Of a stretch of DNA of 64,000 bases, positions 26,650-36,078 are shown piece after piece (positions within the stretch are counted from its first letter, which is position 1; every line of letters starts with the position of its first letter). The stretch spans positions 434,001-498,000 of the forward strand of contig NZ_JBEPSM010000001.1 of assembly GCF_040548815.1 (NCBI RefSeq), written 5' to 3'. The notes beneath the pieces are model-generated. The model did no database searches and had not been told where the DNA came from. It worked only from the letters and a program-made list of their open reading frames with translations. This stretch comes from Kaistia defluvii. GTDB lineage: Bacteria; Pseudomonadota; Alphaproteobacteria; Rhizobiales; Kaistiaceae. Made by a program: the position numbers and the translations under genes.

Positions 26650-27163
26650 TTACACACCAAAATGTCACGGTTTGGACATGCCGATCCAAGACACAATAGG
26701 GCGATCAGACGGGGAAGGGAGTCCACCCAACCGCCGTATGTTCCGACTGCCAACCATGTCCTGGAAAACCGGATCGGGGGGATCCGGAGCGCATTCCAAC
26801 TCTAAGCCGGAAGCTATGACGAGTCCGGCAAAAGCGTCAAGGAATAGTGGTGGTGAATTCTAAGCCGCCTACATGTGGATTTGGCATTGCAAAATCCGCG
26901 AGGGGTTGCGTAGCGATTTCGCGCGGGCGTTTGAAACGTCAGGAGTTTCAAAGTTAACAAAGCCTTGCGCGGGAAGGCTGGAACGGACGACGCCCGTATG
27001 ACGCGTTCTCGATCGCGAAAGGGCGGGGCGCCTTATCCTCAATCTCCACAGGCGCTCAATTCGTGGCCGGATGTGGCTCCGATGGCCTTGCGGAAATGAA
27101 AACGGCGGAATGCTGCGGAGCTGCCGCAAACGCATATTCCGTCGGAAATCGACGTTGCGCGAA
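26650..27163. other. Intergenic region without a recognisable gene
   Basis: Beyond the NrdR boxes this stretch holds no convincing ORF. An inverted repeat TTTGAAAC (26930-26937) / GTTTCAAA (26945-26952) with a seven-base spacer is present; it has no T-run and its role is unknown. Open frames on both strands lack ribosome sites and recognisable protein character. Confidence 0.5.
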
Positions 27164-28102
27164 TCAGCCCGGCCCCATGCCGTCCGGCAACTCCGAGGAG
27201 GCTCCATGCGACGGCAAGGCCTCTGTTCTATCGCGCACCGCGACGGTGTCCCGGCTGGGTGGCAGGCCGAAAAGGCGACCATATTCCCGCGTGAACTGCG
27301 ATGCACTTTCATAGCCCACGGCAAAGGCGGCGCTGCTGGCGTTCACCCCCTCCGCCAGCATCAGCCGCCGCGCCTCGATCAACCGCAACTGCTTCTGGAA
27401 TTGCAGCGGCGACAACGAGGTCACGGCTCGAAAATGCTGGTGGAAGGACGAGGGACTCATGCCTGCGATCTCCGCCAGATGCTCGACCCGCAGCGACCGG
27501 GCATAGTCGGTCCGGAGCACCGCCACGGCGCGCGCCACGCGCCGGTGGTGTCCATCCACGAGCCCGAGCCGGCGGATCGCGGCGCCGTGGCGTCCCTCCA
27601 GCAGCCAGTAGTGGAGTTCGCGTACCCGTTGCGCATGCAATATGGGCACCGATGCCGGACGGTCGAGCAGTCTCATCAGCCCGAGCGCTGCGTCCGAGAC
27701 CTCGAGGTCGGTCGGCTCGAACCGTACCGCGGCGTTTTCGGTAGCCGGCAGGGAACCCATCTCGACGGAAAGCTCGGCAATCACCGCAGGATCCAGCTCC
27801 AGCACGAGAGAAAGGTAGGGCTCGCCGAAGCTGGCGCGGGTGATCTGGCTAACCGTGGGAACATCCGCCGTGATCAGAAGCGAGTCGCCGGCTTGGAACG
27901 TCAGCGTCTGCGCGCCCATCGTTACCTGCTTGGCTCCCTGCAGGACCAGGCAAACCAACGGCCGGGAGATCGCATGGATGAGATCGCTGGGCCTCCGCGA
28001 GCGGATGGTGGTCAGGCCGGGAATGGGCGTCTGTGCCAGTCCCGCGGGATCGCCATGGGTTTCGACATAGCGTCGGACGGCGCCGAGAAGCGTGTGGGTC
28101 AT
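27164..28102 (-). CDS. AraC-family transcriptional regulator
   Basis: A 312-residue regulator with an N-terminal AraC-N cupin-type sensing domain (about 30-180: RPLVCLVLQGAKQVTMG, GDSLLITADVPTVSQI) and a C-terminal double helix-turn-helix (about 195-295: EHLAEIAGMSPSSFHQHFRAVTSLSPLQFQKQLRL and SSAAFAVGYESASQFTREYGRLFG). This type commonly controls the adjacent divergent oxidoreductase gene, here the SDR at 28234. Confidence 0.9.
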   Translation of the reverse strand: MTHTLLGAVRRYVETHGDPAGLAQTPIPGLTTIRSRRPSDLIHAISRPLVCLVLQGAKQVTMGAQTLTFQAGDSLLITADVPTVSQITRASFGEPYLSLVLELDPAVIAELSVEMGSLPATENAAVRFEPTDLEVSDAALGLMRLLDRPASVPILHAQRVRELHYWLLEGRHGAAIRRLGLVDGHHRRVARAVAVLRTDYARSLRVEHLAEIAGMSPSSFHQHFRAVTSLSPLQFQKQLRLIEARRLMLAEGVNASSAAFAVGYESASQFTREYGRLFGLPPSRDTVAVRDRTEALPSHGASSELPDGMGPG

Positions 28103-28233
28103 GGGCCGACCCTAGCCTCTTCCGGCTAGGGATGCATTCGTCTTGTAGGAATAGGCAAGCAACGGCGAGCTTCCGACAAGGGCGAAACTTGGGGAATCGC
28201 TAAGTAGGGCTCCTCGCAACAGGAGTTTTCAGC

Positions 28234-28986
28234 GTGACCATTGCACTTGTTACCGGAGCCAGCCGCGGCCTTGGGCGCAACACCGCCCTCAGCATCGCCC
28301 GCCATGGCGGCGACGTGATCCTGACCTATCGCAGCCAGCGCGAGGAGGCGGAAGCGGTCGTGGCCGAGATTGCCGCGCTGGGCCGCAAGGCACTCGCCTT
28401 CCAGCTCGATACGGGCAACTTGGCCGAGTTCGCAGCCTTCTCCGATAGGCTGCGCTATGCGCTGCGCGAGACATGGCAGCGAGAGACGTTCGACCATCTC
28501 GTCAACAATGCCGGCCATGGTGACTATGCCATGATCGGCGACACAACCGAGGCACAGTTCGACGGGCTGGTGAACGTACACTTCAAGGGCGTGTATTTCC
28601 TGACGCAGGCGCTATTGCCGCTGCTTGCCGATGGGGGCCGCATCGTCAATCTCTCTTCCGGCCTGACGCGCGTTTCCTATCCGGGGTACGGCGCCTATGC
28701 GGCGGTCAAGGGCGCGGTCGAGATCCTGACGCTCTATATGGCGAAGGAACTGGGTAGCCGCGGAATCGCGGTCAACACGGTTGCGCCTGGCGCGATCGAG
28801 ACGGATTTCGGGGGCGGTGCCGTTCGGGATAACCCCGAGGTCAACCGGATCTTCGCCGACATGACGGCGCTTGGCCGGGCGGGCGTCCCCGACGATATTG
28901 GTCCGATGATCGCGAGCCTGCTTCAGCCAGCCAATCGCTGGGTCAACGCGCAGCGGATCGAAGTGTCGGGCGGGCAGGGGATCTAG
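28234..28986 (+). CDS. Short-chain dehydrogenase/reductase
   Basis: A 250-residue classical SDR: cofactor motif TGASRGLG at residues 8-15, NNAG (about 90-93), catalytic Ser in NLSSGLTRVSYPGYGAYAAVKGA with the YxxxK pair, and the C-terminal SGGQGI end. Start is GTG 28234 with CAGGAG upstream. The specific substrate is unknown. Divergent from the AraC regulator, which probably controls it. Confidence 0.88.
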   Translation: MTIALVTGASRGLGRNTALSIARHGGDVILTYRSQREEAEAVVAEIAALGRKALAFQLDTGNLAEFAAFSDRLRYALRETWQRETFDHLVNNAGHGDYAMIGDTTEAQFDGLVNVHFKGVYFLTQALLPLLADGGRIVNLSSGLTRVSYPGYGAYAAVKGAVEILTLYMAKELGSRGIAVNTVAPGAIETDFGGGAVRDNPEVNRIFADMTALGRAGVPDDIGPMIASLLQPANRWVNAQRIEVSGGQGI

Positions 28987-29003
28987 CCGACCGCCTAAAC
29001 GAA

Positions 29004-29027
29004 ACGAGCCCCCGCAAGGGGGCTCGT
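29004..29027. terminator. Hairpin terminator between the SDR gene and the NDUFA12 gene
   Basis: A GC-rich stem of ten base pairs (ACGAGCCCCC / GGGGGCTCGT) with a short loop. On the minus strand it is followed by TTTCGTTT, so it best serves the leftward NDUFA12 gene, but it can also end the convergent SDR transcript. Confidence 0.75.
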
Positions 29028-29059
29028 AAGACGGCAGGGCCGGGAAACAGCAAGGAAGT

Positions 29060-29464
29060 CTAGGGCGTCCAGGCTTCGTAGTCGCCGGTCGCGCGCGGGC
29101 GCTGGTCGGCGCCGACGATCGAGCCCTTCGGCCGGTAGGCGGCGGCGGTGCCGGTGCCGTTCGGCTTGTGCGGCTTCTGCCAGTCGCGCGGAGCGTAGCT
29201 CACCTGCGTCGGCGGCAGTTCGCTGCGGTGATGGATCCAGCCATGCCAGCCGGTCGGGATCGTCGAGCTGTCGGCATAGCCGTTGTAGATCACCCAGCGA
29301 CGCTCGGGAAATCCGCCGGCGGTGCGGTCGGGGTCGGGCGTGCGGTAATAGGTGTTGCCGAACTCGTCGGTGCCGACCTTTTGGCCCTTGCGCCGCGTAT
29401 AGAGACGCGTGCCCATGGTCTGGCCGTTCCACCAGGTGAACAACTCGGTCAGGAACCAGCCCAT
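29060..29464 (-). CDS. NADH:ubiquinone oxidoreductase accessory subunit, NDUFA12 family
   Basis: A 134-residue homologue of the mitochondrial complex I subunit NDUFA12 (B17.2), a supernumerary subunit shared by alphaproteobacteria and mitochondria. Hallmarks are [35 protein letters not shown] and P-GWHGWIHH. It is soluble and peripherally attached to the complex I arm. It stands apart from any nuo operon in this window, as is usual. ATG 29464 begins [14 protein letters not shown]. Confidence 0.93.
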   Translation of the reverse strand: MGWFLTELFTWWNGQTMGTRLYTRRKGQKVGTDEFGNTYYRTPDPDRTAGGFPERRWVIYNGYADSSTIPTGWHGWIHHRSELPPTQVSYAPRDWQKPHKPNGTGTAAAYRPKGSIVGADQRPRATGDYEAWTP

Positions 29465-29570
29465 TTTCGACCCTCATCTCGACAGCGATTTCACCCTGCT
29501 TATGCCGCCATGACGCGGCCAAGTCAAAGGCTGCAAGAGCCCATACCGAGGAATGCGGGCCGGCTTGCGC

Positions 29571-30038
29571 TCATCCGTCGCGGCTGGCCTCGGCGGCGGG
29601 ATCGTTGAGGATGTCGCGCAGCGCCGCGATGCTGTCGCGCAGCGCCATCACCTGCGCTTCACTCATGGCGAGCGTGCCGGCCAGCGACTGCGTCACGCCG
29701 CAGGCGTCCTGCAGCAGCCGGCGTCCCTGGTCGGTCAGCGAGACCCGAACCTGCCGCTCGTCGGCCACGTCGCGGCGGCGGACCAGGTGGCCGGCCGCTT
29801 CCAGCCGCTTCAGCAGCGGGGTCAGCGTGTTCGATTCGAGGAACACGCGCGCGCCGATCTCGCTGACGGTCAGGTCCTCCGCCTCGCCCAGCGCCATCAG
29901 CACCAGATATTGCGGGTAGGTGAGGCCGAGCCTGTCGAGCAGCGGGCGGTAGGCGCGGTTGAAGGCGCCATTGGCCGAGTAGATCGCGAAGCACAGCATC
30001 CGGTCGAGGTCGAGCGCAGAGGCAGCGTGCGGCGTCAT
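29571..30038 (-). CDS. ohrR: MarR-family organic hydroperoxide regulator OhrR
   Basis: A 155-residue winged-helix repressor. The N-terminal Cys16 in [25 protein letters not shown] aligns with the peroxide-sensing Cys of OhrR; a second Cys (DACGVT, about 113) suggests the two-Cys disulfide mechanism. Winged-helix part: [35 protein letters not shown]. Divergent from ohr, with repeated operator motifs between them. Oxidation by organic hydroperoxides should release the DNA. Confidence 0.93.
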   Translation of the reverse strand: MTPHAASALDLDRMLCFAIYSANGAFNRAYRPLLDRLGLTYPQYLVLMALGEAEDLTVSEIGARVFLESNTLTPLLKRLEAAGHLVRRRDVADERQVRVSLTDQGRRLLQDACGVTQSLAGTLAMSEAQVMALRDSIAALRDILNDPAAEASRDG

Positions 30039-30070
30039 GGTTCGTCTCCGGTTTGACCCTGTATATTATA

Positions 30071-30154
30071 TCGTGCGCGATTGAAGCGGAAGCGCGTTAC
30101 CGGCAGGGCAGCCATGCGAGAATGTGTATCGTCAGCGATCAAATCGTGTGCGAT
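30071..30154. promoter_or_regulatory. Three OhrR-type operator motifs in the ohrR-ohr region
   Basis: Three copies of the palindrome-like ATCG-N4-CGAT occur: ATCGTGCGCGAT (30071-30082), ATCGTCAGCGAT (30128-30139) and ATCGTGTGCGAT (30143-30154). The last two start 15 bases apart, 68 to 94 bases upstream of ohr; the first is 33 bases from the ohrR start. The layout lets OhrR repress both divergent genes. Confidence 0.7.
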
Positions 30155-30221
30155 CTAATTGGTCGCCGGACAAGACCGGTCCTTTGAAGCGCATCGGCGC
30201 CCATGCAGCCAGGAGCCCATC

Positions 30222-30650
30222 ATGACGATACTTTACACCGCAGCCGCAACCGCAACCGGCGGCGGCCGCGATGGCCGCACCGCCAGCTCGGACGGTCGCC
30301 TCGACCTGCAGCTCAGCGTTCCCAAGTCGATGGGCGGCAATGACGGCCCGGGCACCAATCCTGAACAGCTCTTTGCGGCCGGCTATTCCGCCTGCTTCCT
30401 TGGCGCGCTGCGCTTTGTCGCCGGCAAGGAAAAGGCCAAGCTTCCGGAAAACACCAGCGTGACTGCCGAGGTCGGCATCGGTCCGCGCCCCGACGGCACC
30501 GGCTTTGGTCTCGACGTCGCGATCCACGTCGCCCTTCCGGGCTTCGACCAGGCGCAGGCGGAAGACCTCGTCGCCAAGGCGCATATCGTCTGCCCCTATT
30601 CGGAAGCGACCCGCGCCAATCTCGACATCCGCGTTTCCGTCGCGGTCTAA
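30222..30650 (+). CDS. ohr: Organic hydroperoxide resistance protein Ohr
   Basis: A 142-residue OsmC/Ohr-family thiol peroxidase. Both catalytic Cys are present in their motifs: YSACFLGALRFVA and HIVCPYSEATRAN. The enzyme reduces organic hydroperoxides using lipoylated proteins. ATG 30222 follows CCAGGAG; the longer frame has no such site. It forms a regulatory pair with ohrR. Confidence 0.95.
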   Translation: MTILYTAAATATGGGRDGRTASSDGRLDLQLSVPKSMGGNDGPGTNPEQLFAAGYSACFLGALRFVAGKEKAKLPENTSVTAEVGIGPRPDGTGFGLDVAIHVALPGFDQAQAEDLVAKAHIVCPYSEATRANLDIRVSVAV

Positions 30651-30671
30651 GCCAGGGACTGGAGCCAAAAG

Positions 30672-30698
30672 AAAAGGCCCGGCAATGCCGGGCCTTTT
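30672..30698 (+). terminator. Intrinsic terminator after ohr
   Basis: A perfect 12-bp inverted repeat (30672-30683 with 30687-30698) and three-base loop, with A4 at the start and T4 at the end, so it can act in both directions: for ohr rightward and for the leftward rne gene. Confidence 0.88.
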
Positions 30699-30751
30699 GT
30701 CGTTCTGGACGCCAGCGCCGAAGCGCTGGCGTGAATTTCGGGAGGCTCGTT

Positions 30752-33625
30752 CTAGAAGAACGACCGCCGCTGCCACCAGCCGCCGCGCTTCGGACGATCG
30801 TCCTCGGGCTGCGCTTCGGGCTCCTGCCTGGTGGCCTCGATCTCGGCTGGGGTCTTGTCGACCATCGACTCGTCATCGAGGCCGAGCGGATCATCGCTCT
30901 GGCTCGCCATCACCTCTTCCGTGGTGACGCGCAGGTCGGAGATTTCCTCTTCCGGCTCGTCATCCTCGTCATCGCCGACTTCCGGCATGTCGAGCTCCGG
31001 CTCATCGCCGATCTCGTCCAAGAAGGGCTCGGCCATGTCGGCGATGTCGGCGACCGGGATATCCTCGGCGATCAGGCGCTCACCGGCATCTTCCGGCTCG
31101 ATGTCGCGAATGCCTTCATCCTCGACTTCGACAAACCGCTCGGAGAGCACTTCACCGGTCTCGTCGAGTTCCAGCGTCCGGCCCTCTTCGGAACCTTCGC
31201 CCTCGGAACCCTCGACCTCGGAGCCTTCGCCCTCGGCGCCACGGCGACCGCGACGGCCACCCCGACGACCGCGACGACGCCGACGGCGCGGCTCGCCATT
31301 CTCGTCGTGCTCCTGCTCGTCGCCCTCGGCATCGCTGCCGCCTTCGGACGCTTCGCTGCTGGAGCCTTCGGCGGCGGCGCCTTCGCCCGCTTCGCCTTCG
31401 TCTTCCTCGTCCCCGGCTTCGCCTGCAGATCCGGCTTCCTGGCCAGCACCGCCAGCCTCGCCGCCCCGCCGACGCCGACGGCGACGGCGCTTGCGGCGTC
31501 CGCCTTCATCAGCGCGCGCCGCCTCGGTCGAGCTTTCGCCCGCGGCCTCGGTATCGGCGTCCGCCTCGGCTTCGCTCTCTTCCGACTCGACCTCGTCCTC
31601 GATCTCCTCATCTTCCGGATAGATCGTGTCGGGATGAACGATGGGCGAGGGGGCCGTGATCAGCGGCACGTCGCGCGGCTGCACGGCCTCGCCACGCTCG
31701 AGCATGTAATGCTGGGCGGAGTTGACGGTCTCGTCGGCCAGAACTGTGATGGCGATGCCGAAGCGCGCCTCGATCTCGGCCAGGTGATTGCGCTTCTGGT
31801 TGAGAATGTAGAGTGCGACGACCGTCCTGGTGCGGATGGTGAGGTTGTGGGTCGCGCCCTTGAGAAGGTTGTCCTCGAGCGACCGCAGCACATGCAGCGC
31901 GACGGATGCCGGGGCGCGGACATAGCCGGTGCCATGGCAATGCGGGCAGACCTCGACCGAGCTTTCGACGACGCCGGTGCGCAGGCGCTGGCGCGACATT
32001 TCGAGCAGGCCGAAATGCGAGATCCGGCCGACCTGGATGCGGGCGCGGTCGTTCTTCAGCGCGTCCTTCAACTTGCGCTCGACCGAACGGTTGTTGCGCT
32101 TCTCTTCCATGTCGATGAAGTCGACGACGATCAGGCCGGCAAGGTCGCGTAGGCGAAGCTGGCGCGCCACTTCCTCGGCCGCTTCCAGATTGGTCTGGTA
32201 GGCCGTGTCCTCGATATTGTGCTCGCGCGTCGACCGGCCCGAGTTCACGTCGATGGCGACGAGCGCTTCGGTCTGGTTGATGACGATGTAGCCGCCGGAC
32301 TTCAGCGTCACCTGCGGCGAGAACATCGCGTCGAGCTGCGCCTCGATGCCGGTGCGGGCAAAGATCGGCTGGCTCTCGCGATAGGGCTGAACGTTCTTGG
32401 CATGGCTCGGCATGAGCATGCGCATGAAGTCCTTCGCCTCGCGATAGCCGTCATCGCCGGCGACGAGAACCTCGTCTATGTCCTTGTTGTAGAGGTCGCG
32501 GATCGACCGCTTGATCAGGCTGCCTTCCTCGTAGACGAGGGTAGGGGCGGCCGAGCGCAGCGTCAGTTCGCGGACATTCTCCCAGAGGCGGAGCAGATAT
32601 TCGAAGTCGCGCTTGACCTCGGCCTTGGTGCGCGAGGCGCCTGCCGTGCGCAGGATGACGCCCATGCCCTCCGGCACCTCCAGATCAGCGGCGACTTCCT
32701 TGAGGCGCTTGCGATCGGCGGTGTTGGTGATCTTGCGGGAAATGCCGCCGCCGCGTGCCGTGTTCGGCATCAGGACCGAGTAGCGGCCGGCCAGCGACAA
32801 GTAGGTGGTGAGAGCCGCGCCCTTGTTGCCGCGCTCTTCCTTGACGACCTGGACGAGCAGCACCTGGCGGCGCTTGATCACTTCCTGGATCTTGTACTGG
32901 CGACCGCGACCGCGACGCCGTTCCGGCAGTTCCTCGAGCGCGTCCTCGGCACCGACCGACTCGACGACGTCTTCCTCATGCTCTTCGTCGCCGCCGATTT
33001 CCTCGACGCTATGGTCGGAGGCCGGCGCATCGAGATGTGAGGAGGAATTGTCGTCCGAACCGTTCTCGTCACCCGAGCCGTTCTCGTCGCCATGGTCCGA
33101 CGCGCCGGCGGAAACCGGACGCTCGCCATTCGACTCGTCGTCATGGTGCTCGTCGGGATGGCCGTCTTCGTGGTGGTCGTCGTGATGCGCTTCGTCGGCC
33201 GAAACGCCTTCCTGGCCTTCCTCGGAAACACCCTCGGAACGGGCTTCGTCGGCGGCCTTGGCGGCGACTGAACGATTGCTGCCGCGGCGGCGGCTGCTCT
33301 TGGCTTTGGCGGCGGCGCGCTCTTCAGCCTCGCGCTCTTCCTGCTCTTCGGCGTCGATCAGCGCCTGACGGTCGGCGACCGGGATCTGGTAGTAGTCCGG
33401 GTGGATTTCGGAGAAAGCGAGAAAGCCGTGGCGGTTGCCGCCATATTCGACGAAGGCCGCCTGCAGCGAAGGTTCGACGCGCGTGACCTTGGCTAGATAG
33501 ATGTTGCCGCGAAGCTGCTTCCGGCTCGCGGATTCAAAGTCGAATTCCTCGACCCGATTGCCGCGTACCACCACGACCCGGGTCTCCTCCGGGTGGGTGG
33601 CATCGATGAGCATCTTGTTTGCCAT
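30752..33625 (-). CDS. rne: Ribonuclease E
   Basis: A 957-residue endoribonuclease for RNA decay and rRNA/tRNA maturation. The N-terminal S1 RNA-binding domain (about 35-85 and 245-300) is split by a ~150-residue Glu/Asp/His/Ser-rich insertion (about 92-245). The catalytic RNase E/G domain follows, with the zinc link CPHCHGTG near residue 560. The C-terminal scaffold alternates acidic and Arg-rich blocks (RRKRRRRRRRRGG, GRRGRRGAEGEG) for RNA and partner binding and ends GGWWQRRSFF, a conserved alphaproteobacterial tail. ATG 33625 has GGAGAA upstream. Lies next to amiC, as usual in the class. Confidence 0.96.
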   Translation of the reverse strand: MANKMLIDATHPEETRVVVVRGNRVEEFDFESASRKQLRGNIYLAKVTRVEPSLQAAFVEYGGNRHGFLAFSEIHPDYYQIPVADRQALIDAEEQEEREAEERAAAKAKSSRRRGSNRSVAAKAADEARSEGVSEEGQEGVSADEAHHDDHHEDGHPDEHHDDESNGERPVSAGASDHGDENGSGDENGSDDNSSSHLDAPASDHSVEEIGGDEEHEEDVVESVGAEDALEELPERRRGRGRQYKIQEVIKRRQVLLVQVVKEERGNKGAALTTYLSLAGRYSVLMPNTARGGGISRKITNTADRKRLKEVAADLEVPEGMGVILRTAGASRTKAEVKRDFEYLLRLWENVRELTLRSAAPTLVYEEGSLIKRSIRDLYNKDIDEVLVAGDDGYREAKDFMRMLMPSHAKNVQPYRESQPIFARTGIEAQLDAMFSPQVTLKSGGYIVINQTEALVAIDVNSGRSTREHNIEDTAYQTNLEAAEEVARQLRLRDLAGLIVVDFIDMEEKRNNRSVERKLKDALKNDRARIQVGRISHFGLLEMSRQRLRTGVVESSVEVCPHCHGTGYVRAPASVALHVLRSLEDNLLKGATHNLTIRTRTVVALYILNQKRNHLAEIEARFGIAITVLADETVNSAQHYMLERGEAVQPRDVPLITAPSPIVHPDTIYPEDEEIEDEVESEESEAEADADTEAAGESSTEAARADEGGRRKRRRRRRRRGGEAGGAGQEAGSAGEAGDEEDEGEAGEGAAAEGSSSEASEGGSDAEGDEQEHDENGEPRRRRRRGRRGGRRGRRGAEGEGSEVEGSEGEGSEEGRTLELDETGEVLSERFVEVEDEGIRDIEPEDAGERLIAEDIPVADIADMAEPFLDEIGDEPELDMPEVGDDEDDEPEEEISDLRVTTEEVMASQSDDPLGLDDESMVDKTPAEIEATRQEPEAQPEDDRPKRGGWWQRRSFF

Positions 33626-34336
33626 ATTGGAAATTCTCCATGGCTCGACGCGCAAATCTCCGGCCGGCGCTGAGCGCCGATGCCGTGTTGGTCGCGAAGA
33701 AAGCCGTGATGGGGGAAAAGTGAACGTGCGCGCGCCTGCGCCAGCACCGTAGATACCACCCGACCGGCAATGGCCGGTTCAAGGTTGGCTGAACGGTAGG
33801 GGGTCGGCAAAAACATGGGTACGCGCTATGAGCCTCTTGAAGAACAGACCGGCAGAGCTGCCCCCGCCGGAAATCCCGACCGCGGACGCTTCCGCGTCCC
33901 ACAGCCGCCGGATCGCAGGCTCGCCGGCCGTGCGCTCGGAAAGGGTCGAGCCTGCACGACAAAGATACCTGTCCCATCCCCAGACCGTGCACCGAAGTGA
34001 CCGCGGAACGCTCTTGAGGCTGCAACCCTTGATCGGGTCGATCGTCTCTCAGCGCCCCACCGCATCATGCCGATCACGCCACGTTAGGCAGCAAACCGGT
34101 CGGAGGATGAATTCCGTAGTCTCCTTTTATGGAAGGCGACGATTCTTGGCAAGGATATTGGACGGCGAAGCATGGCGGTGCCGAAGGGGGGATCTCGCTT
34201 GCCGAACCAGCCGTTTTACCGTCATCCAGCTGTGCACGAAGCCGGTTTGGTTAGGAGGTCTTAACCATTCGATCCTAATCGTCTACACAGCCAAGATCGG
34301 GGCGGGGGCAAGGCTGCACCGGACGACACGATAGAC
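33626..34336. other. Long rne-amiC divergent intergenic region
   Basis: About 710 bases separate the start codons of rne (leftward) and amiC (rightward). No convincing protein gene is present. Long rne 5' untranslated regions that mediate RNase E autoregulation are known in other bacteria, so most of this may be rne leader; I cannot delimit a structured element by eye. A short inverted repeat GGTTA / TAACC lies around 34249-34266. Confidence 0.45.
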
Positions 34337-35755
34337 ATGCGAGAACGACAAGGCGTCAGCGCCGATCGACAGAATTGGCGAAGGGCCACACAGGGTGCCG
34401 GGCGATGGCTGGGCGCAGGCTTCTTCGTCCTGTTTTCCGCGTGGGCTTCCGCCGCCCAATCGCCGATCGACAACAGCGTCACCTCCGCCATTTCCCCGGT
34501 TGCCTCGACAGAAGGCGCCGAGACGCCCGCCGCGATCGCGCCGGCGCCCGACAATGCGCCTCTCGTTGCCACGCCACCCGCGGTATCGGGCGAGCCGGTG
34601 ATTGCGCGCGAGGCGCGCGTCGTCGGCGACGGATCGCGCACCCGCTTCGTGATGGATCTGACCGGCCCCTCGGCCGTCTCCGTCTTCACCCTCGACGAAC
34701 CCTACCGGGTCGTCGTCGACCTGCCGGAAGTCCACTTCGATCTCGCCGCCGATGCGGGCAAGGCAGGGAAGGGGCTCGTCTCGGCCTTCCGCTATGGCCT
34801 GATCTCGGCCGGCAAGTCCCGCATCGTGCTCGATGCCACCGGCCCGGTCTCGGTCGACAAGGCTTTCGTGCTGCCGGCCGACAAGGGGCAGCCGGCGCGC
34901 CTCGTCGTCGATCTGGTCAAGAGCACCCGCACCGCCTTCCTGGACACGCTGCGCATCTCGCGCGATCGCGAGCGTGCCACGGCTAGTCATGAGCGCGAGG
35001 CCGTGCCCGGTCCCGCGCCGAACGACGGCAAGCTTCGCATCGTGCTCGACCCCGGCCATGGCGGCATCGATTCCGGCGCCATCGCCAAGTCCGGCATGCT
35101 GGAAAAGACCATCGTGCTGGCCTTCGCCCAGACGCTGAAGGAAAAGCTCGAGGCGAATAGCCGCTACGAAGTGCTGATGACCCGCTCGGACGACACCTTC
35201 GTGACCCTGCGCGGCCGCGTCCAGTTCGCGCGCTCCAAGCACGCCGACCTGTTCATCTCGATCCACGCCGATTCCTTCTCGGGCAGCGATATCCGCGGCG
35301 CGACCGTCTACACCCTGTCCGAGCGCGCTTCGGACCAGATGGCGGCCTCGATCGCAGAATCGGAAAACAAGTCCGACATCCTCGCCGGCGTCGACGTTCC
35401 GGAGGATACCAACGAGGTTTCGGACATCCTGATCGACCTGGCGCGGCGGGAGACGAAAAATTTCGCGGTCGTCTTTGCGCGCAACATGATCAAGGAACTG
35501 AAGCCGGCGGTGCGCCTGTTCAAGCGCGCGCACCAGCAGGCGGGCTTCATGGTCCTGAAGGCGCCGGACGTCCCCTCGGCGCTCGTCGAACTGGGCTATC
35601 TGTCCAATCCGGATGACGAAAAACTGCTGACTTCTCCCGAATGGCGGGACAAGACGGCCGTCGCGATCACCCGCGCCATCGACGCCTATTTTCGCAACCG
35701 GGTCGCCAACATGGCCGCCTCCGAAGCCCTGACTTCGGGGGTCGGCGAGCCATGA
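34337..35755 (+). CDS. amiC: N-acetylmuramoyl-L-alanine amidase AmiC-type
   Basis: A 472-residue periplasmic cell-wall amidase. A signal peptide (GRWLGAGFFVLFSAWASAA) is followed by an AMIN domain (about 90-195: GSRTRFVMDLTGPSAVSVFTLDEPYRVVVDLPEV) that targets peptidoglycan or the septum, then the zinc-dependent Amidase_3 domain from about 230: IVLDPGHGGIDSGA with the first His, LEKTIVLAFA with Glu, and ISIHADSF with the second His. It cleaves the amide bond between muramic acid and peptide to separate daughter cells. Upstream of PBP1A, a conserved neighbourhood. Confidence 0.93.
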   Translation: MRERQGVSADRQNWRRATQGAGRWLGAGFFVLFSAWASAAQSPIDNSVTSAISPVASTEGAETPAAIAPAPDNAPLVATPPAVSGEPVIAREARVVGDGSRTRFVMDLTGPSAVSVFTLDEPYRVVVDLPEVHFDLAADAGKAGKGLVSAFRYGLISAGKSRIVLDATGPVSVDKAFVLPADKGQPARLVVDLVKSTRTAFLDTLRISRDRERATASHEREAVPGPAPNDGKLRIVLDPGHGGIDSGAIAKSGMLEKTIVLAFAQTLKEKLEANSRYEVLMTRSDDTFVTLRGRVQFARSKHADLFISIHADSFSGSDIRGATVYTLSERASDQMAASIAESENKSDILAGVDVPEDTNEVSDILIDLARRETKNFAVVFARNMIKELKPAVRLFKRAHQQAGFMVLKAPDVPSALVELGYLSNPDDEKLLTSPEWRDKTAVAITRAIDAYFRNRVANMAASEALTSGVGEP

Positions 35756-36078
35756 AGGCGCTGTTGCTCGAACAACACGCGGCGGCTCGCGCTTCCCTTC
35801 CGGCCGGCAGCGCCCAAGTTTCTCCACAAACGGACTGGAAGAACGGACCTGTTGGGTCTATCGAGGCCAAACGAACCTGTAGTTCGCCTTCAGTCAACGG
35901 GCGGTTGAGCCCCAAGCCTTCAGGCGTTGGTCGCGCATATCGCGCGGACGGTGTCGTTCTTTTTTCGGGACCGGCCTGGCAAGAGCTGCCAGGTAGATCA
36001 ACCAATTTCGTACCGGGGTTCGTCTCGTCGGCCTGAGCTTGTCGCCGGCAAGGCGATCCAGCGGGGAACGCGAGCGAT
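35756..36078. other. amiC-PBP1A intergenic region
   Basis: A 323-base gap. Short open frames continue across it on the plus strand but lack ribosome sites and protein character. It probably contains the promoter of the PBP1A gene; no clear terminator hairpin with a T-run is visible. Confidence 0.4.
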
